From contig JAJYWG010000089.1 in the NCBI GenBank assembly GCA_021791615.1, forward strand, positions 8,279 to 72,278: DNA of 64,000 nt, read 5' to 3'. Every line of letters begins with the position of its first letter. Within the stretch, counting starts at the first letter, position 1. Below the pieces are notes generated by a model. That model searched no databases. It worked only from the letters and a program-made list of their open reading frames with translations, and had not been told where the DNA came from. The position numbers were made by a program, and so were the translations under genes. The stretch is from Actinomycetes bacterium. GTDB taxonomy: Bacteria > Actinomycetota > Acidimicrobiia > Acidimicrobiales > RAAP-2. Below, piece by piece: positions 17,062-25,488 of this stretch.

Positions 17062-17420
17062 GATTGGAGCAGCAGGCGGTCCGTCGCCGTCCTCCCCTCG
17101 ACGCGGGCGTCGACCTCGGCGGCGGCGTCGAGTGGGAGGACCTCGCCGACGCGAGCGCTCAGCTCGCGGGCGACGAGCATCGTGTCGATGAGCGGCCCGG
17201 GTGCCGCATCGCGCCCCGAGCGCACGAAGGTGTCCACCGGCACCAGCTGCGCCGTAGCGGGTCGAGCCACGCGCCATCGCGGCATGGAAGGCCTCGTCGT
17301 GGCGCGAGCGCAGTCTTTCGAGGATGATCGCGTCCAGCGTCGATCCGAGCGTCGCCTCGGGTCCGTGGCCGAAGATCCGGACATTTGCGATGGCAGGGCA
17401 CCCCGGTGGAGGGGATCGAT
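17058..17420 (-). pseudogene. Probably frameshifted gene upstream of the DUF2269 gene
   Basis: Coding-like sequence changes frame here. One frame reads VRIFGHGPEATLGSTLDAII and continues LERLRSRHDEAFHAAMARG. It then fades near 17280, where a second frame takes over with TAQLVPVDTFVRSGRDAAPG and PLIDTMLVARELSARVGEVL and runs to a stop that overlaps the next ATG. Joined, the two would give about 115 residues of plausible protein. No start codon is found in the upstream frame. If only the second frame is used, ATG 17285 would give a 75-residue product. I do not recognise the family. Confidence 0.4.
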
Positions 17421-17463
17421 CGACTTGCCACGCAGCTCGGCGGCTGCCGAAGCCGAGGACCCG

Positions 17464-18378
17464 TCACGGTTCCACCACAAAGGACGCGGGGATCGAGCCA
17501 AGGCCAAAGACCGTCGCCAGCTCAGCCCACTCTTCGACCGGGAGGCGATCAGGGCTCGACGTGAGCAGCTGAATGGCGACGTGGTCGGCGCCCGCGTCGA
17601 GGTGCTCGCCAATCCGGCGAGCAATCCTCTCCGAGGGTCCCCAGGCGACCAGCGCGTCGGCAAGGCGGTCGCTTCCGCCTCCCGTGAGATCCTCGTCAGC
17701 GAAGCCGAGCCCTGCGAGGTTGCTCCGGTAGTTGGGGAGCCGGAGGTAGGTGTCGAGGTGAGTCCTGGCGACGCGCCGGGCGACCTGGCGGTCGGAGGTG
17801 ACCACGACCGCGACCTCCGGGCAGAGCAGCTTTCCCGGTCCGAGGATCTGGCGGGCCCGCTCGGTGTGCTCGACGGGGACGAGGTAGGGGTGGGCGCCGT
17901 CTGCGCGTTCGGCCGCCAGCGCCAGCATGCGAGGGCGCAGGGCGCCGAGCACCCGGGTCAGGGCCATCGGGTCGGGCGGAGGCGCCCGGTAGGGCGCCTG
18001 GTCCATGGCGTCGAGGTAGCGGCTCATGGCACTGAGCGGACGCTCGTAGCGATGACCCCGGGGCTCGACCAGGCGATCGTGGCTCACGCCCAGACCGAGG
18101 AGGAAGCGGCCGCCCCAGGCCTCGGCCAAGGTGCGCTGCCCGGCGGCCATGGCAGCGGGGTCACGGGCCCAGATGTTGGCGATGCCGGTCGCCACCACCA
18201 GGTGGTCGGTCGCCGACAGGAGCAGCGCCGCATTGGCGAAGGCCTCGCGCCGGCTCGCCTCGCCGACCCACAGCGCGCCGTACCCGAGCCGCTCGATCTG
18301 GTGTGCAGCCTGTCGGACGATCGTGGCCGGCTGCCGGTCGAGTGCGGACGTCCAGATCCCGATCCGACGGATGTCCAT
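17464..18378 (-). CDS. F420-dependent LLM-class oxidoreductase (TIGR03620-like)
   Basis: The 304-residue protein is a luciferase-like TIM barrel. It opens MDIRRIGIWTSALDRQPA and carries ALWVGEASRREAFANAALLL, TGIANIWARDPAAMAAGQRT and RFLLGLGVSH, closely resembling the TIGR03620 subgroup thought to use coenzyme F420. The substrate is unknown. No signal peptide is seen. ATG 18378 is preceded by a weak AAGG site. It follows metE after about 170 bases on the same strand; a link to methionine metabolism is not implied by the family. Confidence 0.8.
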   Translation of the reverse strand: MDIRRIGIWTSALDRQPATIVRQAAHQIERLGYGALWVGEASRREAFANAALLLSATDHLVVATGIANIWARDPAAMAAGQRTLAEAWGGRFLLGLGVSHDRLVEPRGHRYERPLSAMSRYLDAMDQAPYRAPPPDPMALTRVLGALRPRMLALAAERADGAHPYLVPVEHTERARQILGPGKLLCPEVAVVVTSDRQVARRVARTHLDTYLRLPNYRSNLAGLGFADEDLTGGGSDRLADALVAWGPSERIARRIGEHLDAGADHVAIQLLTSSPDRLPVEEWAELATVFGLGSIPASFVVEP

Positions 18379-18549
18379 GTCCTTCGTGTCGCCACCTTTC
18401 TCCGCGCGGCCCGCTTTGGAGCCGAGCGCTCCGCCAGCCATGGTGCCCGCTCGAGGACGGCGGCGCAGTGGCCGGTCCGGGCGGGCTGGTGGGCGGCGGC
18501 CAGTCCGGCCGCTCCCGAGCACGCACGACGTCTCGCAGGGCGTGGTCGC

Positions 18550-20889
18550 TCACGGTACGCCCGTGTCGCCGGGCGATCCGCGTGCGTGCCCTCCCTGGCG
18601 CGCCTCGGCGGCCAGCTCGGCGCGCACCTCGCGGGCAGCTGCCACCATGTTGGCCAGCGCCTCGGTGACCTCGGCGTAGCTGCGGGTCTTGAGGCCGCAG
18701 TCGGGGTTCACCCACAGCCGCTCGGGCCCCACGGACTCGACCGCTCGGCGGAGGAGCGAGGAGATCTCGTCTGCTGCCGGCACCTGCGGCGAGTGCACGT
18801 CGTACACGCCGGGCCCGACGCCGCCCCGGTAGGTGGCGTCGCCAAGCGCAGAGAGGAGGGTCATGGCCGAGCGTGCCGCCTCGAAGGAGGCGACGTCGAC
18901 GCCGAGGTCTGCGAGCACGTCCACGACGTCGGCCAGCTCGGCGTAGCACATGTGGGTGTGCACCTGGGTGGCCGAGACGGCCGCCGAGCTGGCCAGGCGA
19001 AAGGCCCGGGTCGCCCACGCCAGGTACCCGGCGCGCTCGGCTCGGCGCAGCGGCAGGCCCTCCCGAAGGGCGGGCTCGTCGATCTGGACCACCGCGGTGC
19101 CAGCGCATTGGAGGTCGGCCACCTCCTCGGCAAGGGCGAGGCCGAGCTGGGCGGCCACGTCTGCTCGGGACAGGTCGTCTCGGACGAAGGACCACGAGAG
19201 CATGGTGACCGGCCCGGTGAGCATGGCCTTCATGGGCCTGGTCGTGCGGGCGGCCGCGTAACGGGTCCAGGTGACGGTGAGCGGCTCGGGACGAGAGACG
19301 TCACCGAAGAGGATCGGGGGCCGCACACAGCGAGATCCGTAGGACTGAACCCAGCCGGACTCGGGCAGCACGAAACCGCCGAGCGACGCGGCGAAGTAGC
19401 GGACCATGTCGTCGCGCTCGGGCTCACCGTGGACGAGCACATCGAGACCGAGCTCCTCTTGGAGGTCTACGACGCGGTCGATCTCGGCCTCGAGCGCCCG
19501 GCGGTAGCCCGCCTCGCTCGTCTTCCCGGCCCGCCGCGACGCGCGCACGGCCCGGAGCGCGGCGGTCTGGGGGAACGAGCCGATCGTCGTGGTCGGAAGC
19601 GGAGGGAGGGCGAGGCGCGCCGCCTGAGCGGCTGCCCGCTCGGCTGGCGAGCCGCGCCTGCGGGGGTCGGTGGGGGCCTCGGCCGTCGCCCGCCGGACCG
19701 AGGGGTCGTGCACCCGCTCGCACGTCCGCCGCGTCGCCCGGACCGCACGGTTGACCTCGAGATCGTCGGCGATGGCGCCGGGGCCGTGCTCTGCGCCTTC
19801 GGCCAGGACCGCCAGCTCGGCGACCTTCTCCTCGGCGAAGGCCAGCCATGGTCGGACCTCGGGATCGAGCGTCGTCTCGGCGCTGAGGCTCACAGGCACG
19901 TGCAGCAGCGAGCAGGAAGTGGAGGCCACCACCTCGGCGGCGTAGGCGCCGACCCGCTCGAGCAGCCCGAGGGAGGCGTCGAAGTCGTTCACCCAGACGT
20001 TGCGCCCGTCGACCACGCCGGCGAAGAGCACCCGCTCGCCGATGCCCCGGGTTTCTTCCAGGAGGGCGAGGTTCTCCGGTCCCCGGCACAAGTCGAGTCC
20101 GATGCCCTCGACCGGCAGGTCCGCCAGGGTCGCCATTGCCGCGCCGACGTGGCCGAAGTACGTCGAGATGGCGAGGCTCGGGCGACCTGAGGCGTCGCCG
20201 AGTCGCCGGTAGGCGCGGACGAGGGCCTCGAGCTCGCCGCGGCTGCGGTCCTCCGCGAGGGCAGGCTCGTCGAGGCGGACCCATCGGGCGCCGGCGGCTG
20301 CCAGCATCCCGAGCAGCTCGAGGTAGGCCCCGACGAGCCAATCGAGCACCGTGAGCGGAGAGAACCCGGGGATGGCCGGCGCGCTGCGCAGCACGAAGGT
20401 GAGCGGACCGAGGAGCACCGGCATGGTCTCGACGCCGAGGGCGTTGGCCTCTTCGAGCTCGCCGAGGGCCTTAGAGGGATCCGGCGAGAACGCCGCATCG
20501 GGACCGAGCTCGGGCACCAGTTGGTGGTAGTTGGTGTCGAACCACTTGGTCAGCTCGAGCGGCGCCACCGCCACGCCCGCCACCTCGCCGCCTCTGGCCA
20601 TGGCGAAGTAGCTCGCCAGGCCCCCGTGCGCTCCCGGCGGCCCGAAGCGGGCCGGGACAGCGCCTAGCGCGACGACGGCGTCGAGCACGTGGTCGTAGAG
20701 CGAGAAGTCGTTGGAGGGCACGAAATTGACCCCGGCTGCGGCCAACGTCCGCCAGTTGTCGCGCCGGATGCCGGCAGCGACCTCCAAGAGGACGTCGGCG
20801 GTGGAGCGTCCGGCCCAGTAGTCCTCGAGCGCCCACTTGAGCTCCCGGTGCCGGCCGATGCGCGCCATGCCGTGCACGGCGGTCCTCAT
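18550..20889 (-). CDS. metE: Cobalamin-independent methionine synthase
   Basis: The 779-residue enzyme transfers a methyl group from methyltetrahydrofolate-polyglutamate to homocysteine. The N-terminal barrel begins GMARIGRHRELKWALEDYW. The C-terminal barrel begins TTTIGSFPQT and has the zinc ligands in QVHTHMCYAELAD and WVNPDCGLKTR. The length matches the family (about 755-790). The ATG at 20889 overlaps the glycosylase stop by four bases. No cobalamin riboswitch is seen upstream, consistent with its position inside an operon led by the DUF2249 and MIP18 genes. Confidence 0.95.
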   Translation of the reverse strand: MRTAVHGMARIGRHRELKWALEDYWAGRSTADVLLEVAAGIRRDNWRTLAAAGVNFVPSNDFSLYDHVLDAVVALGAVPARFGPPGAHGGLASYFAMARGGEVAGVAVAPLELTKWFDTNYHQLVPELGPDAAFSPDPSKALGELEEANALGVETMPVLLGPLTFVLRSAPAIPGFSPLTVLDWLVGAYLELLGMLAAAGARWVRLDEPALAEDRSRGELEALVRAYRRLGDASGRPSLAISTYFGHVGAAMATLADLPVEGIGLDLCRGPENLALLEETRGIGERVLFAGVVDGRNVWVNDFDASLGLLERVGAYAAEVVASTSCSLLHVPVSLSAETTLDPEVRPWLAFAEEKVAELAVLAEGAEHGPGAIADDLEVNRAVRATRRTCERVHDPSVRRATAEAPTDPRRRGSPAERAAAQAARLALPPLPTTTIGSFPQTAALRAVRASRRAGKTSEAGYRRALEAEIDRVVDLQEELGLDVLVHGEPERDDMVRYFAASLGGFVLPESGWVQSYGSRCVRPPILFGDVSRPEPLTVTWTRYAAARTTRPMKAMLTGPVTMLSWSFVRDDLSRADVAAQLGLALAEEVADLQCAGTAVVQIDEPALREGLPLRRAERAGYLAWATRAFRLASSAAVSATQVHTHMCYAELADVVDVLADLGVDVASFEAARSAMTLLSALGDATYRGGVGPGVYDVHSPQVPAADEISSLLRRAVESVGPERLWVNPDCGLKTRSYAEVTEALANMVAAAREVRAELAAEARQGGHARGSPGDTGVP

Positions 20890-21932
20890 GCGATCTCTCC
20901 GTCGGCGAGCCTGGTCCCGGTGGCGGGGCGGCGGGAGCCCGACTCCACGGCGAACGCGCCCGAAGAGCCCGGACCGTGGGCCGGCGGGTCGGCTGAGACG
21001 GCCTCGAGGTGGCCGCCTCGGGCGAGGGAGTCGAGAAGGAGGTGGAAGTAGACCACTCCGCCGTAGGGCCACCACCTCTTGGCCAGGGCGGCGACCTCGG
21101 CGTAGCCGGCGGGAGCCGGGAGCTCGAAGCGCCGGCGCAGGTTGTTGCGGGCGCCGACGTCGTCGCCCGGGAGGACCTCGAGACGCCCGAGGCCCCGCAG
21201 GAGCACGTACTCGGCGCTCCAACGGCCGATGCCGGGCAAAGACATCAGTGCCGCGGCGGCGTGCTCGTCGTCGGCCTGCGCCAAGGCATCGAGGCCGAGG
21301 GTCTCAGAGACGACGGCTCGGGCGAGCCAGATGATCGTCCGCGCCTTCGCCACGCTGAACCCGAGGCGGCGCAGGTGGGACGGCTGGGCTGCGGCGAGGC
21401 GCTCGACAGCCGGGAACCCGGGCGGGGCGCCCCGGAGGCGAACCTCGGGCCCGTAGACGGCGGCCAGTCGGTCGAGGAGGTGGATGCCGACGGTGAGGGT
21501 GAGCTGCTGGCAGGCAACGGCGTTCACGAGCGCCTCGAAGACGCTGGCAAAGCGCGGCGGCCGCAGCCCTCTGAATCGCTCGGCGAGCCCGGCGAGGCGC
21601 TCGTCGGAGGCCGCCAGCTCGTAGAAGCCGGCGAGGTCGGCCCCGAGCCCGAGCATCCGCTCGAGGGTGTGGCGCACTTCGGTGACGGCGGCCTCGCTCA
21701 GGGCCTCCCCGCGGCGGCGCACCTCGACGCCGAGGCACGCACTCTCCGATTCGGCACCTGGCTCCTGACGGACGGCGACGAGCACCGGGACGGCGTCGGC
21801 CACGAGCGTCCTCGTGTAGGTGGTGCCGTCCCAGGTGTCGACGGTGTTGTGCGGCCGGCGCCGCAGCGCCCAGACGGTGAGGTCCAGGCGGAACGGCGGG
21901 CGGACCTCGATGGTGAAGCGGACGATCCCCAC
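20886..21932 (-). CDS. DNA-3-methyladenine glycosylase II-type (AlkA-like HhH-GPD) protein
   Basis: The 348-residue protein removes alkylated bases in base excision repair, judged by family. An N-terminal AlkA-N-like domain is followed by the HhH-GPD domain: FEALVNAVACQQLTLTVG, then the hairpin LPGIGRWSAEYVLLRGLG and the catalytic aspartate in VLPGDDVGARNN. It lacks the Ada/AraC methyltransferase part found in some fusions. The last 50 residues are low-complexity. The ATG at 21932 lies three bases after the DUF488 stop, so it is translated as part of a tight five-gene cluster. Confidence 0.85.
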   Translation of the reverse strand: MGIVRFTIEVRPPFRLDLTVWALRRRPHNTVDTWDGTTYTRTLVADAVPVLVAVRQEPGAESESACLGVEVRRRGEALSEAAVTEVRHTLERMLGLGADLAGFYELAASDERLAGLAERFRGLRPPRFASVFEALVNAVACQQLTLTVGIHLLDRLAAVYGPEVRLRGAPPGFPAVERLAAAQPSHLRRLGFSVAKARTIIWLARAVVSETLGLDALAQADDEHAAAALMSLPGIGRWSAEYVLLRGLGRLEVLPGDDVGARNNLRRRFELPAPAGYAEVAALAKRWWPYGGVVYFHLLLDSLARGGHLEAVSADPPAHGPGSSGAFAVESGSRRPATGTRLADGEIA

Positions 21933-21935
21933 CGG

Positions 21936-22340
21936 CTACCTGCCCCTCCTTGCGGCGAGCACGTCGGCGAGCACCGCGGCCCCCGAGTGCTCGACGTCAC
22001 GGGTGGCGGTCAGCAGCACGAGGCGACCGTGTCGACGGCTCAGCATCCGCAACCGTTCGACGGCGGACGCGCCCGGCTCGTGCTCCAGCTCGGCCCGGTA
22101 GCGGCGGGCAAACTCGCTGAACCGCTCCGGCTCGTGGCCGTACCAGCGGCGCAGGTCCGAGCTCGGTGCTGCATCCTTGGCCCACTCGTCGAAATCCAAT
22201 GCTGCCTTCTGGATCCCCCGGGGCCACAGCCGGTCGACCAGCACCCGGAGCTCGCCGGGACGACGCCCGGGATCCTCGTACACCCGGACCACCTCGACGC
22301 GCGAGTTCGCCGCCGCCCGAGTCTTCGTTGCCCTGCTCAT
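21936..22340 (-). CDS. DUF488 family protein
   Basis: The 134-residue protein has the DUF488 signature VRVYEDPGRRPGELRVLVDR, then LWPRGIQKAALDFDEWAKD, AAPSSDLRRWYGHEPERFSE and a C-terminal GRLVLLTATRDVEHSGAAVL. The family has no established enzyme activity; links with restriction or redox contexts are only by neighbourhood. Its ATG at 22340 overlaps the MIP18 stop by four bases. A second, longer DUF488 protein is encoded at 34650. Confidence 0.88.
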   Translation of the reverse strand: MSRATKTRAAANSRVEVVRVYEDPGRRPGELRVLVDRLWPRGIQKAALDFDEWAKDAAPSSDLRRWYGHEPERFSEFARRYRAELEHEPGASAVERLRMLSRRHGRLVLLTATRDVEHSGAAVLADVLAARRGR

Positions 22341-22723
22341 CGGGCCCGGAACCCGAGGGCCGCCGCCGCCTCCTCGTTGATCATGGCCGGGCTCCACGGC
22401 GGGTCCCACACGACCCGCACGTCGACGTCGACGGTGCCGTCGACCGCGTCGGCGATCGCCGCGCGGGCCATCTCGGGGAGCACCTCTGACGCCGGACAGC
22501 CGGGGGTCGTCATCGTCATCTCCACGACCACCGAGCCGGGTTCGGCCCGCACGTCGTAGACCAACCCGAGCGACACCACGTCGAGGTACAGCTCGGGGTC
22601 GTAGACGCCCCGCAGCGCATCCCACGTCGCGTCGAGCACGTCGGACTCCGAGAGCTGCAGCCACCTGCCGTTCGAAGCCGGGGCACCGGGCTCCGCCACG
22701 CCGTCGGGCGTTCGGTCCGTCAT
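22337..22723 (-). CDS. MIP18 (DUF59) family metal-sulfur cluster assembly factor
   Basis: The 128-residue protein carries the DUF59 core: VLDATWDALRGVYDPELYLD, VSLGLVYDVR, the reactive cysteine in MTMTTPGCPASEVLPEM, and a C-terminal VRVVWDPPWSPAMINEEA. SufT/MIP18 proteins help to mature Fe-S proteins, and close relatives (PaaD) act on oxygenases. A second, longer homologue, SufT, lies in the SUF operon at 25489. ATGA overlaps on both sides couple it to DUF2249 and DUF488. Confidence 0.88.
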   Translation of the reverse strand: MTDRTPDGVAEPGAPASNGRWLQLSESDVLDATWDALRGVYDPELYLDVVSLGLVYDVRAEPGSVVVEMTMTTPGCPASEVLPEMARAAIADAVDGTVDVDVRVVWDPPWSPAMINEEAAAALGFRAR

Positions 22724-22941
22724 GTCGGCCGCCGGAAGGTGACCCGCCAGTCGCCGCCGCCGAGATCCTCCGCCTGGTAGGAGAAGCCCTGCGACGACAG
22801 CACCCCCTCCAGGGGCACCGGCTCGAACGGCGCCAGGACGACCAGCTCCTCGCCGGCTTCGAGGGCGCCGGCCGCGGCCATGATCGTCTCGAACGGCTCG
22901 TCGCCCGACGCGATGATCGGGCGGGCGTCGACGGTGGCCAT
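22720..22941 (-). CDS. DUF2249 domain protein (short)
   Basis: The 73-residue protein is a single DUF2249 domain: VDARPIIASGDEPFETIMAA, GALEAGEELVVLAPFEPVPL and GGGDWRVTFRR. DUF2249 has a TusA-like fold and often accompanies hemerythrins and nitrogen-oxide genes. ATG 22941 has an excellent AAGGAGGAGG site; an ATG at 22983 would add 14 unconserved residues. It is the first gene of the minus-strand cluster ending with metE. The spacer upstream (22998-23006) holds an AACTAGAAC sequence. Confidence 0.82.
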   Translation of the reverse strand: MATVDARPIIASGDEPFETIMAAAGALEAGEELVVLAPFEPVPLEGVLSSQGFSYQAEDLGGGDWRVTFRRPT

Positions 22942-23367
22942 CGCCTCCTCCTTCCCGGCCTCCGGGGGCACCCGGATGGCCATGTTGTTCTGTTCGTAAC
23001 TAGAACTTATCAGGATGTCACGCCTCCCCGAGGTCCGACCTGTGGCATGGGCGCCCACCAGAGCCCCCACCTTGAGCCCGTCTCTGGCTGGCGCCCCGAG
23101 CGAGTGGAGGTGGCGCTGGCGTCGCAAAATCTTCTTTCTGGTAGAGATACAGTGGTCATCGTGGAGCATTCGAGCGACGCGGCGGCTGAACGATCGGAGG
23201 GCGCACGGCTTTTCCGAGATGCAGCGCGCCCAGTCGGTCGGGGTGAAGGGTCCGCCGATGATCGACTTGGGCGTCCGTGAGGTGCCCGGGGCCTGCGCTC
23301 CTTGCTCCCCGTCGGCCTGCGCGTCGGCGGGCCGGCTGTCGGTGCAGGGCCTTCACGGCCGCTCCAC
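22942..23367. other. Divergent intergenic region with possible leaderless micro-ORF
   Basis: This 426-base spacer separates the DUF2249 cluster (minus) from the membrane-protein gene (plus). It holds ACTAGAA at 22999-23005. On the plus strand a TACAGT (23148-23153) lies seven bases before GTG 23161, which opens a 39-codon frame ending at 23280 (start VEHSSDAAAERSEG). That frame has no recognised family. In another frame a PPMIDLGVREV stretch recalls the start of DUF2249 domains but does not continue. Confidence 0.35.
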
Positions 23368-24765
23368 ATGACGATGCCCGGTAGCGGTAGTCCCAGGGAG
23401 GCTCCCGGCTCCTGGGTAGCTCGGCCACCGGGCGTGCCCGGGGCAGTGCCACCCCCGTCGGTGCCCCTGTCGTTTTTGGCCGCGGCATCGGCCGGCCTGG
23501 TCGCCTGCGGCGTCGCCTGGATCTGGGTGCGTGCCGCGTCAGTCGCCGATCCCAACAGCGACCCGGCGATCGCCGCGGTGCACTTCGGCGTGCTCGCAGC
23601 GTTGACCATGGGCATCCTCGGCGCCACCCACCAGTTCACCCCGGTCATCACCGGCCGCCCGCTTCGGTCGGTCCGCTTGGCCCGCGCCACCTTCGTTGCG
23701 TGGCTGGCGGCGTCCTGGGCGCTACCGCTCGGGATCGGCTTCGAGAATGTCGGGGTGACCGCAGCCAGCGGTGCACTCGCCTTGGCGGGACTGGTGCTGC
23801 TGGCCTGGAACTTCGCCGCGCCGCTCTCGGTGCGAGGCAAGGGCGCTCCGGTCGTCGCTCTTCGCCTCGCCATCCTCGGTGCGGCGGCGACCACGCTCCT
23901 CGGCGCAACGTTCGTCGGTGACCGCCAGGGGAACTGGTTCGCCCTCTCCGCCCACGTCGACCTGGCGATGGGCGTGCTTGGTCTCTTCGCCTGGCTCGGG
24001 GTCACCTACATCGGCGTGGCGCAGAAGCTCTGGCCCATGTTCATGCTCGCCCACCTGGCCGGCAAGCATCGTGCCGGCACGGTGGCGGTATGGGCGACGT
24101 GGCTCGGCGCCGCGGTCCTCGCCGGCGGGCTGGCCCATGCGGCTTCCGCCGCCGAGTGGGTGGGTGCAGGCGTGCTCGCTGTCGGCCTCGGCGCCCACCT
24201 GGTCTCGCTGTGGACGCATCTGCGTCATCGCCGCAGGAAGGCCGACCTGCACCTCCTCTTCGTGGCGACCGCGGCGGTGTGGCTCGCCGCCGCCGCCGGG
24301 CTGGCGCTCGCCGGGGCGCTCCTGCTTCCCCATGACGAGCACCTCGGGGTCAGCCTCGTCAGCGCTGCCATGGTGGCTTCCGGCGGCTGGCTCCTCGAGG
24401 CGCTCGTCGGCCACGCCCACAAGGTCGTGCCGTTCATCGTGTGGTCGCTGTTGCGGTCGGCGGGGACGCGCAGCGGCCCGTCAGGCAAGCCGCTGATGTT
24501 CGCCGACCTCTACCACCACGGCTGGGCTGGCGCCACCTATGGGACCGTCACCACCGGCATCGCCGCGCTCTGCACCGGTCTCGGCGCATCATGGGCGCCG
24601 GCGATCGCGGCGGGCGGGGCGCTCTTGGCGGCAACGGGCGTCCTCGTCGCGGCGAACCTCTCGGCGCGCCCGCTGCACCTCCTCATCGCCTTGCGAGCGG
24701 GCGCCGATCTCCCCGCCGCAACGACCACCCAGCGGGCGGGAGAGCCCGCCGAACGACCGACGTGA
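23368..24765 (+). CDS. Polytopic membrane protein, heme-copper oxidase subunit I-like / NnrS-like
   Basis: The 465-residue protein has about twelve hydrophobic segments. Histidines fall at helix positions reminiscent of heme-copper oxidase subunit I and NnrS proteins: LGATHQFTPVITGRP, SAHVDLAMGVLGLFAWLGVT, YIGVAQKLWPMFMLAHLAGK, VGHAHKVVPFIVW and YHHGW. The complete metal set of a working oxidase cannot be confirmed. In denitrifiers, such NnrS/CcoN-like proteins occur with DUF2249 and DUF59 genes, and here it is divergent from exactly that pair, so a nitrogen-oxide or heme-related role is plausible. ATG 23368 is one of two closely spaced starts; the first 50 residues are rich in Pro and Gly. 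Confidence 0.6.
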   Translation: MTMPGSGSPREAPGSWVARPPGVPGAVPPPSVPLSFLAAASAGLVACGVAWIWVRAASVADPNSDPAIAAVHFGVLAALTMGILGATHQFTPVITGRPLRSVRLARATFVAWLAASWALPLGIGFENVGVTAASGALALAGLVLLAWNFAAPLSVRGKGAPVVALRLAILGAAATTLLGATFVGDRQGNWFALSAHVDLAMGVLGLFAWLGVTYIGVAQKLWPMFMLAHLAGKHRAGTVAVWATWLGAAVLAGGLAHAASAAEWVGAGVLAVGLGAHLVSLWTHLRHRRRKADLHLLFVATAAVWLAAAAGLALAGALLLPHDEHLGVSLVSAAMVASGGWLLEALVGHAHKVVPFIVWSLLRSAGTRSGPSGKPLMFADLYHHGWAGATYGTVTTGIAALCTGLGASWAPAIAAGGALLAATGVLVAANLSARPLHLLIALRAGADLPAATTTQRAGEPAERPT

Positions 24766-24800
24766 CCTGCGCGCTGGGCTGGGGTGGGGCCGAGCTCGGC

Positions 24801-25169
24801 TCACAGGGTTCTCGGGTGCGCGGCGTGGCCGGCGACCGCCGCTGCAGCGTCTTCGTCCTGGCTGCCCGTGGCGCGCGATTGGCGGCGGGCCTGCCGAGCG
24901 CGCCGTAAGGCTCTGCGCTCGCTCGGGCCGAGGCCACCCCAGATGCCGTCCTCGGGGCTGGTGGCGAGCGCGTAGGCGAGGCAGTGCAGCCGCACCCTGC
25001 AGCGTGCACACACCTGCTTGGCGGCAGCCGTCTGGGCGACCGCCGCTTCGTCCCGCTCACCTACCGGGAAGAACAGCTGGGCGCCCATCTGCCTGCACGC
25101 GGCGCGGCGGCGCCAGCGGCCAGCGTCCCACAGCATCCGGGTGCGGCGGCGTTCGAGGAGCAAGTGCAC
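24801..25169 (-). CDS. WhiB-family Fe-S transcription factor
   Basis: The 122-residue protein has the four WhiB cysteines: AACRQMG, then the CxxC in KQVCARCRVRLHCLAYAL, where the final Cys completes the [4Fe-4S] or [2Fe-2S] site. The GIWGGLGPSERRALRRA turn and basic C-terminus contact sigma factor and DNA. WhiB proteins sense redox state or NO. The GTG at 25169 is the first start, nine bases after the ferredoxin stop; ATG 25136 is a shorter option. Lying at the end of the SUF block suggests co-expression with Fe-S assembly. Confidence 0.88.
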   Translation of the reverse strand: MHLLLERRRTRMLWDAGRWRRRAACRQMGAQLFFPVGERDEAAVAQTAAAKQVCARCRVRLHCLAYALATSPEDGIWGGLGPSERRALRRARQARRQSRATGSQDEDAAAAVAGHAAHPRTL

Positions 25170-25178
25170 CGACGCCGG

Positions 25179-25412
25179 TCACTCCTCGATAAAGATGCAC
25201 TCACCGGGGCATTCTTCGGCTGCTTCGCGGACCGCGTCCTCGTAGCCCTCGGGGACGGCGGCGAGACCTTCGGAGCCTCCGGGCTCGCTCAGCACCCGAC
25301 CGTCTTCTTTCACGTAGGCGAGTCCGTCCTCCAAGAGGGTGAAGACCTGGGGGCAGATCTCTTCGCACAACCCATCGCCGGTGCACAGGTCCTGGTCGAT
25401 CCATACCTTCAT
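25179..25412 (-). CDS. Ferredoxin of [3Fe-4S] type
   Basis: The 77-residue acidic protein begins MKVWIDQDLCTGDGLCEEIC and ends ECPGECIFIEE. The first motif is C-x2-D-x2-C-x3-C, with Asp replacing the usual second cysteine, as in [3Fe-4S] ferredoxins that serve P450s and other oxygenases. A 25-residue insertion separates it from the distal CP. A good AAGGAG site precedes ATG 25412. It sits between sufT and whiB on the same strand. Confidence 0.88.
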   Translation of the reverse strand: MKVWIDQDLCTGDGLCEEICPQVFTLLEDGLAYVKEDGRVLSEPGGSEGLAAVPEGYEDAVREAAEECPGECIFIEE

Positions 25413-25488
25413 CGTGTCGCTCCTTGCCTGCCCGCCCGACGTCGCTTCCTCGTGCTTGTCCTGACCGGCACTCGCCGGGGGAACGGTG

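Noticed and set aside
23015..23371. Plus-strand frame containing PPMIDLGVREV, like the start of a DUF2249 domain
   Set aside because: The resemblance covers about 10 residues and is followed by Cys/Ser/Arg-rich sequence; probably chance or heavily decayed.
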